From Geomonas oryzae (GTDB taxonomy: Bacteria; Desulfobacterota; Desulfuromonadia; Geobacterales; Geobacteraceae): a stretch of DNA of 64,000 nt. Location: positions 248,001 through 312,000 of the forward strand of contig NZ_RAHW01000006.1 of the NCBI RefSeq assembly GCF_004117875.1, read 5' to 3'. The notes beneath the pieces are model-generated. The model was not told the origin of the DNA and ran no database searches. It worked only from the letters and a program-made list of their open reading frames with translations. Below are positions 32,752 to 41,956 of the stretch, piece after piece; position 1 is the first letter of the stretch, and every line of letters begins with the position of its first letter. The position numbers and the translations under genes are program-made.

Positions 32752-33597
32752 ATGGCGAAAATCATCGACGGTAAGGCCATCGCGGCAAAGATCCGCGCCG
32801 AGATCAGCGCAGAAGCGGCAAAACTGAAGGAGCAGGGGATCGTCCCTGGGCTCGCCGTGGTGCTTGTCGGGGAGGACCCGGCGAGCAAGGTCTACGTCTC
32901 CATGAAGGAGAAGGCGTGCGCCGACGTCGGGATCTTCTCCGACGAGTACAAGCTTGCCGCCGAAACGAGCGAAGAGGAACTCCTCACCCTCATCGACAAG
33001 CTGAACAACGACCCGAAGATCCACGGCATCCTGGTGCAGCTGCCGCTTCCCAAGCAGATCAACACCGAGCGGGTTCTCGAGGCGATCGCGCCCGAGAAGG
33101 ACGCCGACGGCTTCCACCCCTACAACGTGGGGCGTCTCGTCATCGGCAAGCCGCTTTTCCAGCCCTGCACCCCCTACGGCGTCATGGTGATGCTCAAGGA
33201 GACGGGGGTCGATCTGACCGGCAAGGAGGTCGTCGTGGTCGGGCGCTCCAACATCGTCGGCAAGCCGGTCGCCTTCATGTGCCTGCAGCAAAACGCGACG
33301 GTGACGCTTTGCCACTCGAAGACCCGCGACTTGGCCGCCAAGGTTGGGCAGGCGGACGTGGTTATCGCTGCGGTCGGCGTTCCCGAGATGATCAAGGGGG
33401 CCTGGATCAAGGAAGGTGCCGTGGTCATCGACGTCGGGGTGAACCGCGTGGGTGAGAAGAAGCTCGTAGGGGACGTGGAGTACGCCGTGGCCAGCGAGCG
33501 CGCCTCGGCGATCACACCGGTTCCGGGCGGCGTCGGCCCCATGACCATCACCATGCTTTTGCAGAACACCCTGGAGTCGGCGAAGCGGGGGATGTAA
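32752..33597 (+). CDS. folD: Bifunctional methylene-THF dehydrogenase/cyclohydrolase FolD
   Basis: A 281-residue cytosolic enzyme that interconverts methylene-, methenyl- and formyl-tetrahydrofolate with NADP. Diagnostic stretches are the catalytic region [14 protein letters not shown] (Tyr and Lys), [26 protein letters not shown], the dinucleotide loop [12 protein letters not shown] and the C-terminal [19 protein letters not shown]. Length is typical. Start ATG 32752 has GGAAAGAGG upstream. It is probably a single-gene unit followed by repeat DNA. Confidence 0.97.
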   Translation: MAKIIDGKAIAAKIRAEISAEAAKLKEQGIVPGLAVVLVGEDPASKVYVSMKEKACADVGIFSDEYKLAAETSEEELLTLIDKLNNDPKIHGILVQLPLPKQINTERVLEAIAPEKDADGFHPYNVGRLVIGKPLFQPCTPYGVMVMLKETGVDLTGKEVVVVGRSNIVGKPVAFMCLQQNATVTLCHSKTRDLAAKVGQADVVIAAVGVPEMIKGAWIKEGAVVIDVGVNRVGEKKLVGDVEYAVASERASAITPVPGGVGPMTITMLLQNTLESAKRGM

Positions 33598-33603
33598 CTG
33601 TCT

Positions 33604-33716
33604 CCCTCTCCCCCCGGGAGAGGGACGGGGTGAGGGCGTTGCAATAGGGGACGATCTTCCCCAGGGCTTCTCCCTCACCCGGCCTTCGGCCACCCTCTCC
33701 CGGAGGGAGAGGGGGT
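33604..33716. repeat. REP-like palindromic repeats
   Basis: Two palindromic units of the type CCCTCTCCC...GGGAGAGGG with GGGTGAGGG flanks (33604-33637 and 33670-33715) in opposite orientation. The same unit occurs at 50808-50845. This is a dispersed intergenic repeat of the genome. Confidence 0.75.
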
Positions 33717-33768
33717 AACAGCAGGCAGGCTTTTCGGACTGTATCTAATATGAGCAAGGAGTATCGTA

Positions 33769-34635
33769 ATGCGCGTTAAAAAGGCCGTTTTCCCGGTCGC
33801 GGGGCTCGGCACCCGCTTCCTGCCGGCCACCAAGTCGACACCCAAGGAAATGCTTCCGCTCATCGACAAGCCGCTCGTCCAGTACGTGGTCGAGGAGGCG
33901 GTCGCCTCGGGGATCGAGCAGATCCTCTTCGTGACCGGCCGCGGCAAGAGGGCCATCGAGGACCACTTCGACATCTCCTTCGAACTCGAGTCGCTGCTCT
34001 ACGAAAAGGGGAAGGACCACGAGCTGCAGCAGGTGCGCGAGATCGCGGAGATGGCGAACATCTTCTTCGTGCGGCAGAAAGAGGCGCTGGGGCTTGGCCA
34101 CGCCATCCTCTGCGCCAAGGAGTTCGTCGGTGACGAGCCGTTCGCCGTGCTCCTGGGTGACGACATCATCGACGCTCAGCAGCCCTGCCTCGCCCAGCTC
34201 CTCGAGACCTACGAGAGCTACCGCTCCCCGGTGCTCGCCCTGGAGCAGGTACCCATGGAGACCATCTCCTCCTACGGCTGCGTGCGCGCAAACCACCTGG
34301 CGAACCGCGCCTACGAGGTGCTCGACCTGGTGGAGAAGCCGCCGGTCGCCGAGGCGCCGTCGGACCTCGCCATCATCGGCCGCTACATCCTGACACCGGG
34401 GATCTTCCCGATCCTCGAGACCCAGGAACCGGGCAAGGGGGGGGAGATACAGCTCACCGACGCCATCAAGACGCTGTCGCGCCGGGAGTCGATCTACGGC
34501 TGCCGCTTCGACGGGATACGCCATGACTGCGGCGACAAGCTCGGGTTTTTGAAGGCGACGGTGGATATGGCGCTGAAGCGCGACGAGTTCAACGGGGATT
34601 TCGAGGCGTTTTTGAGGCGGCGACTGGGCTGCTAG
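33769..34635 (+). CDS. galU: UTP-glucose-1-phosphate uridylyltransferase GalU
   Basis: A 288-residue nucleotidyltransferase making UDP-glucose for polysaccharide and lipopolysaccharide synthesis. It has the pyrophosphorylase signature FPVAGLGTRFLPATKSTPKEMLP, the active-site block FVRQKEALGLGHAILCA, VLLGDDII, the sugar-binding region VEKP and GGEIQLTDAI. Length is as usual. It converges with the TonB-like gene, and the ends overlap by 4 nt. Confidence 0.97.
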   Translation: MRVKKAVFPVAGLGTRFLPATKSTPKEMLPLIDKPLVQYVVEEAVASGIEQILFVTGRGKRAIEDHFDISFELESLLYEKGKDHELQQVREIAEMANIFFVRQKEALGLGHAILCAKEFVGDEPFAVLLGDDIIDAQQPCLAQLLETYESYRSPVLALEQVPMETISSYGCVRANHLANRAYEVLDLVEKPPVAEAPSDLAIIGRYILTPGIFPILETQEPGKGGEIQLTDAIKTLSRRESIYGCRFDGIRHDCGDKLGFLKATVDMALKRDEFNGDFEAFLRRRLGC

Positions 34636-35477
34636 TGCAGCCTGCCGCTGCCGCTGCCGTAGTGGAAGAAGGCGATCAGCTTGAAGCTTTCGCCGGTGTA
34701 CCCCTTGGGGAAGGAGCCGATCGGCCCTAGGGCGTTCAGGGTGCGCAGCACCTCGTCGTCCAGGATCTTGCTCCCGGAACTTTCCAGCATGTCGACGCGG
34801 ACGATCTCTCCCTTGCGGTTGAAGGTGATCCGTACCGGCGTCGTCCCCTCGATGCCGCGCATGAGCGCCGCCTGCGGGTAATGCCAGACGCCGTAGATGG
34901 CGGTCTCCAGCCGGCGCAGGAACGAGCCGAACTGGATGTCGTCGGTGTTCAGGAAGCGGGTATCCCCTTCCTCGACCTCGCTTCTGTACTTCTCCCGGTA
35001 GCTCTCTTCCAGGCGCGCAAGTCTGGTCGCGCTCGGGAAGAGCTTGGCGCGGTCCAGCGGGGCGCTTTTGGGCTTGAAGATCCCCTGGCCCGGCGCCGCC
35101 TGTTCCCTCGACGGCTCACGCATCGGGTAGGACGGCTCGCGTGTCGCCTGGGAAGGGCGGCTCGGCTGAGGCGGAGCGCTGTTTCTTTGCGGCAGCATCC
35201 GGTCCACCGCGTCTCTCGCCTTCGGGGCCATCTCCCTGACGACGCGCTGCGGGGTCTCCGAGTACCTCTTGATATCGGGTTTGGGCTGCGGCTTGATCTC
35301 CGGTTTCGGCTGGGGAGGGAGCTCGGGAAGGTCGGTCAGATCGACCATGGTCGCTTCCGGGGCCCTTTTGTCTTGTCCGGGGGGGATTAACGTGATAACA
35401 AGATATACCGCCAAATGGCAAAGCAGCGAGAGCAGCAGCAGGTAAAGGAAGTTTTTCTCGACGTATCTATCTGACAT
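34632..35477 (-). CDS. TonB-like energy transducer
   Basis: A 281-residue protein with a single N-terminal membrane anchor (FLYLLLLSLLCHLAVYLVITLI, about residues 10-31). A proline-rich periplasmic stretch follows (PELPPQPKPEIKPQPKPDIK), then a basic/proline linker. The C-terminal TonB fold starts near residue 190 (AIYGVWHYPQAALMRGIEGTTPVRITFNRKGEIVRVDMLESSGSKILDDEVLRTL). It would couple the proton-motive force to outer-membrane transport. No ExbB/ExbD or receptor gene is adjacent. Confidence 0.88.
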   Translation of the reverse strand: MSDRYVEKNFLYLLLLSLLCHLAVYLVITLIPPGQDKRAPEATMVDLTDLPELPPQPKPEIKPQPKPDIKRYSETPQRVVREMAPKARDAVDRMLPQRNSAPPQPSRPSQATREPSYPMREPSREQAAPGQGIFKPKSAPLDRAKLFPSATRLARLEESYREKYRSEVEEGDTRFLNTDDIQFGSFLRRLETAIYGVWHYPQAALMRGIEGTTPVRITFNRKGEIVRVDMLESSGSKILDDEVLRTLNALGPIGSFPKGYTGESFKLIAFFHYGSGSGRLH

Positions 35478-35624
35478 GTATCTCCACCCGTAACTGATCG
35501 GGTGATTCGTTGGCGCTGAACCTCGCGTGATGGTAGAAGATCATTTCGCAAAAAGCAAGGGGTTTGGGCAGACAGTCTTCGCGCCTGACGGCGTGCCCTC
35601 CACCCCCCGGATTTTTACCGCTCC

Positions 35625-35638
35625 TTGACCTAGGTCAA
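35625..35638. promoter_or_regulatory. FNR/CRP-like palindrome upstream of etfB
   Basis: TTGACCTAGGTCAA is a perfect 14-bp palindrome with the 5-4-5 layout of FNR/CRP-family sites (TTGAT-N4-ATCAA), 58 nt before the etfB start. It may control the ETF operon in response to redox state or substrate. Confidence 0.5.
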
Positions 35639-35696
35639 CTTTTTTCCCGAAATCTCTAGTAACGTTAAGACATAAAAATTCACTTCCGAGGTAGCC

Positions 35697-36509
35697 ATGC
35701 TCGTAGTGGTGTGCGTCAAGCAGGTACCAGATACCACGCAGGTACAGATCGATCCCGTCACCAACACCCTCATCCGTGAGGGCGTTCCCTTCATCGTGAA
35801 CCCCTACGACACCCATGCCGTGGAACAGGCGCTCCGCTTCAAGGACCGTTACGGCTGCCGCGTGGTCGCCATCTCCATGGGCCCCCCGAACGCCGAGGCG
35901 ACGCTCAGAAAGGCGCTGGCCCAAGGGGCGGACCGGGCCGTGCTTCTCTCCGACCGGGTCTTCGGCGGAGCCGACACGCTTGCCACGAGCAAGGTGCTCG
36001 CCGCCGCCATCGAGCGCCTCTCCAAGGAGGACGAGGTGGGCGTGGTGATCTGCGGCAAGCAGACCATCGACGGCGACACCGCCCAGGTGGGCCCCGGCAT
36101 CGCCACGCGCCTGAACTTCGCCCAGCTCACCCTGGTGGACCGGGTCGACGAACTCGACCTTTCCGCCCGCAGGATCAAGGTGAGCCGCAAGCTCGAGGGG
36201 CGCCACGAGCACGTCGAGGCCCCGCTTCCGGTGCTTCTCACCGTGGTGCGCGAGCTGAACCGTCCCCGCTACCCGACCGTCGCGATGCGTCTTGAGTCGG
36301 CCGACGCCAAGGTGGAGGTGTGGGACAACGGCGTGCTGGGGCTCGACGTGAACACCATAGGCCTCAAGGGGTCGCCTACCTGGGTGAGCCGCATCTTCTC
36401 CCCCGAGAGGGCGAAGGGTGAGATGCTCGGGGACGGCGCGCACGACCCGGAAGGGGCGGCCCAGATCCTCATCGACAAGATGATCGAGAAGGACCTCCTG
36501 GCGCTTTAA
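35697..36509 (+). CDS. etfB: Electron transfer flavoprotein, beta subunit
   Basis: A 270-residue protein with the EtfB opening VVVCVKQVPDTTQV, NPYDTHAVEQALR and the signature region VSRKLEGRHEHVEAPLPVLLTVVRELNRPRYPT. The ETF heterodimer takes electrons from acyl-CoA dehydrogenases and passes them to a membrane quinone reductase, here encoded two genes downstream. First gene of the etfB-etfA-oxidoreductase operon; a palindromic operator candidate lies upstream. Confidence 0.95.
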   Translation: MLVVVCVKQVPDTTQVQIDPVTNTLIREGVPFIVNPYDTHAVEQALRFKDRYGCRVVAISMGPPNAEATLRKALAQGADRAVLLSDRVFGGADTLATSKVLAAAIERLSKEDEVGVVICGKQTIDGDTAQVGPGIATRLNFAQLTLVDRVDELDLSARRIKVSRKLEGRHEHVEAPLPVLLTVVRELNRPRYPTVAMRLESADAKVEVWDNGVLGLDVNTIGLKGSPTWVSRIFSPERAKGEMLGDGAHDPEGAAQILIDKMIEKDLLAL

Positions 36510-36594
36510 TTCAAATTCACCACCTGGATCGGGACGGCCGGGAGCCGGAACAGGCGAACGATCGTCACAACCGGGAACCATCAAGGAAGAAGCA

Positions 36595-37923
36595 ATGACC
36601 GATGCTGTGAAACCACCGAAAAAACCGCGCGGCAAGGCGCAGCTTTTGGAAAACAAGTGCATAGCCTGCGGCGCCCGCTGCCAGAGCGCCTGTCCGGTTG
36701 ACGCGATCCAGATGAACGACGCGGGCGAGCCGATCATCGACGCCTCGCGCTGTATCGGCTGTGTCAAATGCGTGAAGGTCTGCCCTGTGCAGGCAATCGA
36801 GATGGCCTTCACCCCGGAGGAACTCCGCATCCTCAAGGAGCTCGCCGCCGCTTCCGGCGGAGAGGTCGTGGAGGAGGACCCCGAGGAGGCGGCACTCAGG
36901 AAGAAGCTCGCCCTCTACCGTGGCGTCTGGGTCTTCATCGAGCAGACCGAGGGGGAGGCCGCCAAGGTCTCCTGGGAGCTTTTGGGGAAAGGGAAGGAGC
37001 TCGCCCAGGCGAGGAAGGCGCCGCTTTGCGCCGTCGTCATGGGGGACAACGTGGAGAAGCTCTGCGCCGAGGCGTTCGGCTACGGCGCCGAGACCGTCTA
37101 CCTGATGGACGCGCCGGTTTTGCGCCACTACCGCACCGAGGCGTACCAGAAGAGCCTCTGCGCCCTGGTGGAGAAGTACAAGCCCGAGGTGATCCTCATG
37201 GGCGCCACCGGCCTTGGGCGCGATCTCGCAGGCGTCGTCGCCACCGTCCTCGCCACCGGCCTTACCGCCGACTGCACCGGTCTCTCCGTCGACGACAAGG
37301 GTAACCTGATGCAGACCCGTCCGGCGTTCGGCGGCAACATCATGGCCACCATCGTCTGCGACAAGTTCCGTCCGCAGATGTCCACGGTCAGGCCGCACGT
37401 CATGCCGATGCCGGAGTTCGACCCGCAGGCGAAGGGTGAGATCGTGCGCGAGCCGGTGCCGATCGCCGAGGACCAAGTCCAGGTGAAGGTGCTCGACATC
37501 CTGATGGACGGCGGCGGCTCCAAGGTGGACATCGCCGGCGCCGAGTTCATCGTCTCCGGCGGGCGCGGCATGATGGCCAAGGAGAACTTCTACATGCTCG
37601 AGGAGTTGGCCGAGGTCCTGGGGGGCGTGGTCGGCGCTTCCAGGAGCGCGGTCGACGCCGGCTGGATGCCGCCGGACCGCCAGGTGGGCCAGACCGGGAA
37701 GACGGTGCGCCCGAAGGTTTACATCGCCTGCGGCATCTCGGGTGCCATCCAGCACCTGGTCGGGATGCAGGACTCGGACGTGGTGATCGCCATCAACCGC
37801 GATCCCGAGGCCCCCATCTTCGAGGTGGCGAGCTACGGCATCGTGGGCGACCTCTTCAAGGTGATCCCCGCGCTCACGCAGAAGCTGAGGACGCTGAAGG
37901 CCGCCCGTTCCGGCGCGAAGTAA
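36595..37923 (+). CDS. etfA: Electron transfer flavoprotein, alpha subunit with ferredoxin domain
   Basis: A 442-residue EtfA. It carries an N-terminal extension with two [4Fe-4S] motifs ([13 protein letters not shown] and [12 protein letters not shown], about residues 22-62) that ordinary EtfA lacks. The FAD-binding EtfA part ends with the block [41 protein letters not shown]. The additional iron-sulfur clusters are known from anaerobes with alternative electron routes and suggest ferredoxin-like electron exchange. Lies between etfB and the membrane oxidoreductase. Confidence 0.95.
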   Translation: MTDAVKPPKKPRGKAQLLENKCIACGARCQSACPVDAIQMNDAGEPIIDASRCIGCVKCVKVCPVQAIEMAFTPEELRILKELAAASGGEVVEEDPEEAALRKKLALYRGVWVFIEQTEGEAAKVSWELLGKGKELAQARKAPLCAVVMGDNVEKLCAEAFGYGAETVYLMDAPVLRHYRTEAYQKSLCALVEKYKPEVILMGATGLGRDLAGVVATVLATGLTADCTGLSVDDKGNLMQTRPAFGGNIMATIVCDKFRPQMSTVRPHVMPMPEFDPQAKGEIVREPVPIAEDQVQVKVLDILMDGGGSKVDIAGAEFIVSGGRGMMAKENFYMLEELAEVLGGVVGASRSAVDAGWMPPDRQVGQTGKTVRPKVYIACGISGAIQHLVGMQDSDVVIAINRDPEAPIFEVASYGIVGDLFKVIPALTQKLRTLKAARSGAK

Positions 37924-37986
37924 CGGCAAGAGAAAAAGAACCCTGCTAGCGGCCCCCCGGGCCGCAAACGATACGAGGTACCACCC

Positions 37987-39975
37987 ATGCAAACCGCCAT
38001 CTTCACGACGCTTCTGGTCGCCTCGCTCCTGTTTTTCGGCTGGAGCGTCTACCGCCGCCTGTCGCTGGTCCTTCTGGGGCAGCCCGAGGAGAGGTTCGAC
38101 CAGCCGGGGCTCCGTCTTTCCGAGATGTTCCTCTACGCCTTCGGGCAGCTGCGCGTCATCAAGAAGCCCTTCGGCCTGAACCATTTCGTCATCTTCTGGT
38201 CCTTCGTGATCCTCGCCATCGCGAACGGCGAGTTCATGGTGAACGGGGTCTTCCCGACGCTCAGCCTGGCACTTTTGCCGGAAGGGTTGCACCGGGCGCT
38301 CCTCTTAGCCTTCGACGTGGTGTCGCTTCTGACCCTTTTCGCCATCGTCCTCTCGTTTGTGCGCAGGATCGTGGTGAGACCTGCGCAACTGGACAGCCTG
38401 TACGTGAAGGGGAGAAGCCCCGAGGCGTTCGTCATCCTCTCCTTCATCGCGCTATTGATGCTCGCCTACTTCGGGATGCACGGCGCCATCATCGCGCAGC
38501 GTCCGGAGGCCGCCGCCTCCGCCATGCCGGTATCCACCGTGGTGGCCGCCTGGCTCACCAATGCCGGCGTCGACCTTTCCCTCGTGGAGAGCGTCTCCTG
38601 GTGGGTGCACGCCTTCGTGCTCCTGGCCTTCATCTGTTTCCTGCCGCTTTCAAAGCACATGCACATCCTGACCGCGATCCCGAACTGCTACTTCGGGGCA
38701 CTTACCTGGCCCGCGACGCAGCCGCGCGAGACCTTCGAGAAGGGGGCGGTCTACGGCGTAGGGAGCGTGGAGCGCTTCACCTGGAAGGACCTCTTCGACT
38801 CCTTCTCCTGCACCGAGTGCGGCCGCTGCCAGGCCGCCTGCCCGGCCTCCATCACCGGCAAGCCCCTGAACCCGCGCCAGATCGTGCACGCCATCAAGAC
38901 GAACCTTCTGGAGAACGGCCCGGCGCTGAAGGACGGTCGAAAAGCCACGCTGCCGCTCATCGGCGACGAAGGGGAGGGGACCAACACCGAGGACGCCATC
39001 TGGTCCTGCACCACCTGCGGCGCCTGCATGGAGGCGTGCCCGGTTCTCATCGAGCAGATGCCGAAGATCGTCAAGATGCGCCGCCACCTGGTGGAAACCG
39101 AGTCGAAGTTCCCCGAGGAGCTTTTGAACCTCTTCGAGAACATGGAGCAGCGCTCCAACCCCTGGGGCATCGCCCCGGGCGAGCGCGCCAAGTGGGTCTC
39201 CACCCTCCCGGTGAAGCCGTTCGTTGCCGGGGAGACCGAATACCTCCTCTACGTCGGCTGCGCAGGCTCCTTCGATTCCCGAGCGAAGCAGGTGACCGTG
39301 GCGCTCGCCACCGTCCTGAACGCCGCCGGGGTCTCCTGGGGGATCCTCGGCAAGGACGAGAAGTGCTGCGGCGATTCGTTGAGACGCCTCGGCAACGAGT
39401 TCCTCTTCGACAAGATGGCTAAGGAGAACGTGGAAATCTTCCGCGAGCGCGGCGTCGCCAAGGTGATCACGCTCTGCCCGCACTGCCTGACCACGCTGAA
39501 AAACGACTACCGCCAGTACGGCCTCGAGCTCGAGGTGGTGCACCAGAGCGAGCTGATCGCCGACCTGATCAAGAAGGGGCGCATCAAGCTCGACGGCGGC
39601 GAGAAGAGCCTCGGCAAAATCGCCTACCACGACCCCTGCTACTTGGGGCGCCACAACGACATCTTCGAGGCGCCGCGCACCGTGGTCCAGGCCGTCACCG
39701 GCGAGGCGGTCATGGAGGCGGAGCGCCACGGCCGCAACTCGTTTTGCTGCGGCGCGGGTGGCGGGCGCATGTGGATGGAGGAGTTCATCGGCGACCGCGT
39801 GAACCACACCCGCGTGGACGAGCTCCTGGCCGAGAAGCCGGACACCGTCTGCGTCGCCTGCCCCTACTGCATGACCATGATGGAGGACGGCTTGAAGGAC
39901 CGCGGCGCCGGAGAGGTCAAGGTGCGGGACGTCGTCGAGGTGCTCGCCGAAGGGCTCTTGCACAAAAAGGGTTGA
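37987..39975 (+). CDS. Membrane ETF:menaquinone oxidoreductase (EMO-like, HdrD/DUF224 type)
   Basis: A 662-residue membrane iron-sulfur protein. The N-terminal ~240 residues have about five to six membrane helices resembling the NarI-type heme b domain. Two [4Fe-4S] motifs follow (CTECGRCQAACP and CTTCGACMEACP). Two CCG-type domains as in HdrB/HdrD then follow, with CCGDSLRRLGNEF, CPHCLTTLKNDY, HDPCYLGRHND, CCGAGGGRMWMEE and CPYCMTMME. Proteins of this kind downstream of etfBA in Geobacter and syntrophs transfer ETF electrons to (methyl)menaquinone. No in-frame UGA was found, so it is not a selenoprotein. Confidence 0.9.
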   Translation: MQTAIFTTLLVASLLFFGWSVYRRLSLVLLGQPEERFDQPGLRLSEMFLYAFGQLRVIKKPFGLNHFVIFWSFVILAIANGEFMVNGVFPTLSLALLPEGLHRALLLAFDVVSLLTLFAIVLSFVRRIVVRPAQLDSLYVKGRSPEAFVILSFIALLMLAYFGMHGAIIAQRPEAAASAMPVSTVVAAWLTNAGVDLSLVESVSWWVHAFVLLAFICFLPLSKHMHILTAIPNCYFGALTWPATQPRETFEKGAVYGVGSVERFTWKDLFDSFSCTECGRCQAACPASITGKPLNPRQIVHAIKTNLLENGPALKDGRKATLPLIGDEGEGTNTEDAIWSCTTCGACMEACPVLIEQMPKIVKMRRHLVETESKFPEELLNLFENMEQRSNPWGIAPGERAKWVSTLPVKPFVAGETEYLLYVGCAGSFDSRAKQVTVALATVLNAAGVSWGILGKDEKCCGDSLRRLGNEFLFDKMAKENVEIFRERGVAKVITLCPHCLTTLKNDYRQYGLELEVVHQSELIADLIKKGRIKLDGGEKSLGKIAYHDPCYLGRHNDIFEAPRTVVQAVTGEAVMEAERHGRNSFCCGAGGGRMWMEEFIGDRVNHTRVDELLAEKPDTVCVACPYCMTMMEDGLKDRGAGEVKVRDVVEVLAEGLLHKKG

Positions 39976-39996
39976 TACCGTGCTCCCCCTTCCGGG

Positions 39997-41112
39997 GTGC
40001 CCAAAAAATGGGGCGCCGGGAGGGGGAGTGCACGCTTTGCAGGCAAAAGGAGAACCCCGCTGACCCCGCTCACCCCAAGGCGCGCCGCCGTCGCGATTTT
40101 TTTCTCCCTTCTCGTCGCCCAGACCTCCCCCCCGGCCGGGGCCGCCGGGAGGACGGTGACCGTTGCCGCGGTCGGCGACATCATGATGGGCACCGACTAC
40201 CCGACCCCGAGGCTCCCGCCGCGCGCCGGCCGGGATCTCTTCGCCGGGGCCGCACCGTTTTTGAAGCGCGCCGACCTCGCCCTCGGCAACCTCGAGGGAC
40301 CGCTCACCAAGGCGCAACTCCCCGGAAAAGAACCCGTTCCCGGGCGCCGTTACCTCTTCCGCACTCCACCCTCCTACGTTCGCAACTTAAAAGAAGCAGG
40401 CTTCTCCATGGTCTCGCTCGCCAACAACCACGCCCGCGACTTCGGGGCGGAGGGGCTCGCCGAGACGAGGCGCGCCCTCGAGGAGGCGGGGATCCTTTTC
40501 TCCAGCAAGAAGGGGGAGGTGGCCCGCTTCGACGTGCGCGGCGTGAAGGTCGCCGTGATCTCCCTCTCCTACGGCCCGGCGCCGCGCTCCATCGTTTTCC
40601 CGGCACAACCCCTGCAGGAGATCGCCACCGAGGCGCGGCAAAACGACATCGTCATCCTCTCGGTCCACGCCGGCGCCGAGGGGCGCGGGGCGCTGCACGT
40701 CTCCCCCGGGATGGAGCGTTTCCTCGACGAGCCGCGCGGCGACCTGGTCGGCTTCGCCCATGACGCCATCGACCGCGGCGCCGACTTGGTACTCGCGCAC
40801 GGACCGCACGTGCCGAGGGGGGTGGAACTTTACCGCGGCAGGCTGATCGCCTACAGCCTCGGCAACTTCGCCACCTGCAGCGGGGTGAGCGTCGCCGGGG
40901 AGAGCGGCTACGCGCCGCTTGTCACCGCCGAGCTCGCCGCCGACGGTTCCTTCGTCGCCGGGAGCATCGAGTCGTTCCGGCAGTCTCCCGGCACCGGCCC
41001 GCGCCCCGACCCGAAGCGGCGCGCCCTGCGCCTCATGCGCAGACTCTCGGCCGAGGATTTCCCGGACTCCCCCATCGTCTTCGGAGAGCGGGGGACGCTC
41101 GGCGTAAGGTGA
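39997..41112 (+). CDS. CapA-family (PGA synthesis/metallophosphoesterase-like) protein
   Basis: A 371-residue protein of the CapA family: VAAVGDIMMGTDYP, LALGNLEGPLT, FSMVSLANNHARDFGAEGL, VILSVHAGAEGRG, GADLVLAHGPHVPRGVELYRG and LIAYSLGNFATCSG, the metallophosphoesterase-like motifs. A signal or anchor (RRAAVAIFFSLLVAQTSPPAGAAG) follows an unusually long basic N-terminus when the GTG at 39997 is used. An AAAGGAG at about 40048 points to a shorter start near 40059, where only a CTG is in frame. The family includes polyglutamate-capsule proteins, but here no capsule operon is adjacent. Confidence 0.85.
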   Translation: MPKKWGAGRGSARFAGKRRTPLTPLTPRRAAVAIFFSLLVAQTSPPAGAAGRTVTVAAVGDIMMGTDYPTPRLPPRAGRDLFAGAAPFLKRADLALGNLEGPLTKAQLPGKEPVPGRRYLFRTPPSYVRNLKEAGFSMVSLANNHARDFGAEGLAETRRALEEAGILFSSKKGEVARFDVRGVKVAVISLSYGPAPRSIVFPAQPLQEIATEARQNDIVILSVHAGAEGRGALHVSPGMERFLDEPRGDLVGFAHDAIDRGADLVLAHGPHVPRGVELYRGRLIAYSLGNFATCSGVSVAGESGYAPLVTAELAADGSFVAGSIESFRQSPGTGPRPDPKRRALRLMRRLSAEDFPDSPIVFGERGTLGVR

Positions 41113-41127
41113 TAAGAAGGAGTTTCC

Positions 41128-41814
41128 ATGTTCCTCATCGTGCAGAACGACCCCAATTGTCCGGCAGGCATGCTGCACCAGGTCCTCGAGGCGACGCGCG
41201 TCCCTAACCGTACCGTTTGTGCCTTCGCGGGCGACCCGATTCCCGGCCCTTCCGGCCTCACGGCGGCGGTGGTGCTCGGAGGCGAGATGGGTGTGCACGA
41301 CACGGAGCGGCACCCGCACCTCTCGCTGGTCATCGCCTTCATGCGGGAGGCCGTCGCCGCTGGGGTGCCGCTTTTAGGGATCTGCCTCGGGGGACAGCTT
41401 CTTTCGCACGCCTGCGGCGGGACGGTGAGTTCCCCCTCCCCGCACGTGGAACACGGCATTCACCGCGTCGACCTCAACGCTGCGGGCGCCGCCGATCCCA
41501 TCTTTGCCGGGGTCGCCAACCCCTTCGTCACCTTCCAGCTGCACAACGACAGCTTCACCACGCCCCCGGGGGCGACCCTGCTCGCCTCTTCCCCCGCCTG
41601 CCCGGCGCAGGCCTTCCGCCTCCCCGGGCGCGTCTACGGCGTCCAGTTCCACCCCGAGGTGGACCGCTCCATCGTGGAGCTGTGGGACGGCCTCTTCACC
41701 CCGCGCGCCGATCACCTCTCCGGCTTCATCGCCGCGGAGGAGACCTTCAACCAAGCCTCCCGTACCATCCTCGCCAATTTCGTATCCCTCTCGCTCTCCC
41801 CTGCGCAACCTTGA
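41128..41814 (+). CDS. Class I glutamine amidotransferase (GMP-synthase-like)
   Basis: A 228-residue cytosolic protein with the class I amidotransferase nucleophile elbow GICLGGQLL and the His-Glu pair in GVQFHPEVD. It is similar in layout to stand-alone GMP-synthase-like proteins whose acceptor is unknown. AGAAGGAG precedes ATG 41128. Immediately downstream of the CapA-type gene and perhaps cotranscribed. Confidence 0.88.
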   Translation: MFLIVQNDPNCPAGMLHQVLEATRVPNRTVCAFAGDPIPGPSGLTAAVVLGGEMGVHDTERHPHLSLVIAFMREAVAAGVPLLGICLGGQLLSHACGGTVSSPSPHVEHGIHRVDLNAAGAADPIFAGVANPFVTFQLHNDSFTTPPGATLLASSPACPAQAFRLPGRVYGVQFHPEVDRSIVELWDGLFTPRADHLSGFIAAEETFNQASRTILANFVSLSLSPAQP

Positions 41815-41956
41815 AATAGCCGACCCTTTATTGTAAAGTTCTAACGTTTGTGCTCCGGGCATCATTAAAATCGCCCCAACCCGGAAGGGGACCGGCTCCG
41901 CCAGGTGCCTGTCCCCCTCTGGCGGATCTCGCTCCGGAGCGCGACCGGGAGGTGCC

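Noticed and set aside
37987-39975. EMO-like protein as a selenoprotein
   Set aside because: Some HdrA/CCG-type proteins use selenocysteine and selC is nearby, but there is no in-frame TGA and the cysteines are encoded as normal codons.
36565-40317. Antisense open frames of 575 and 555 aa across etfA and the EMO-like gene
   Set aside because: No domains or ribosome sites; the sense frames carry all ETF and iron-sulfur motifs.
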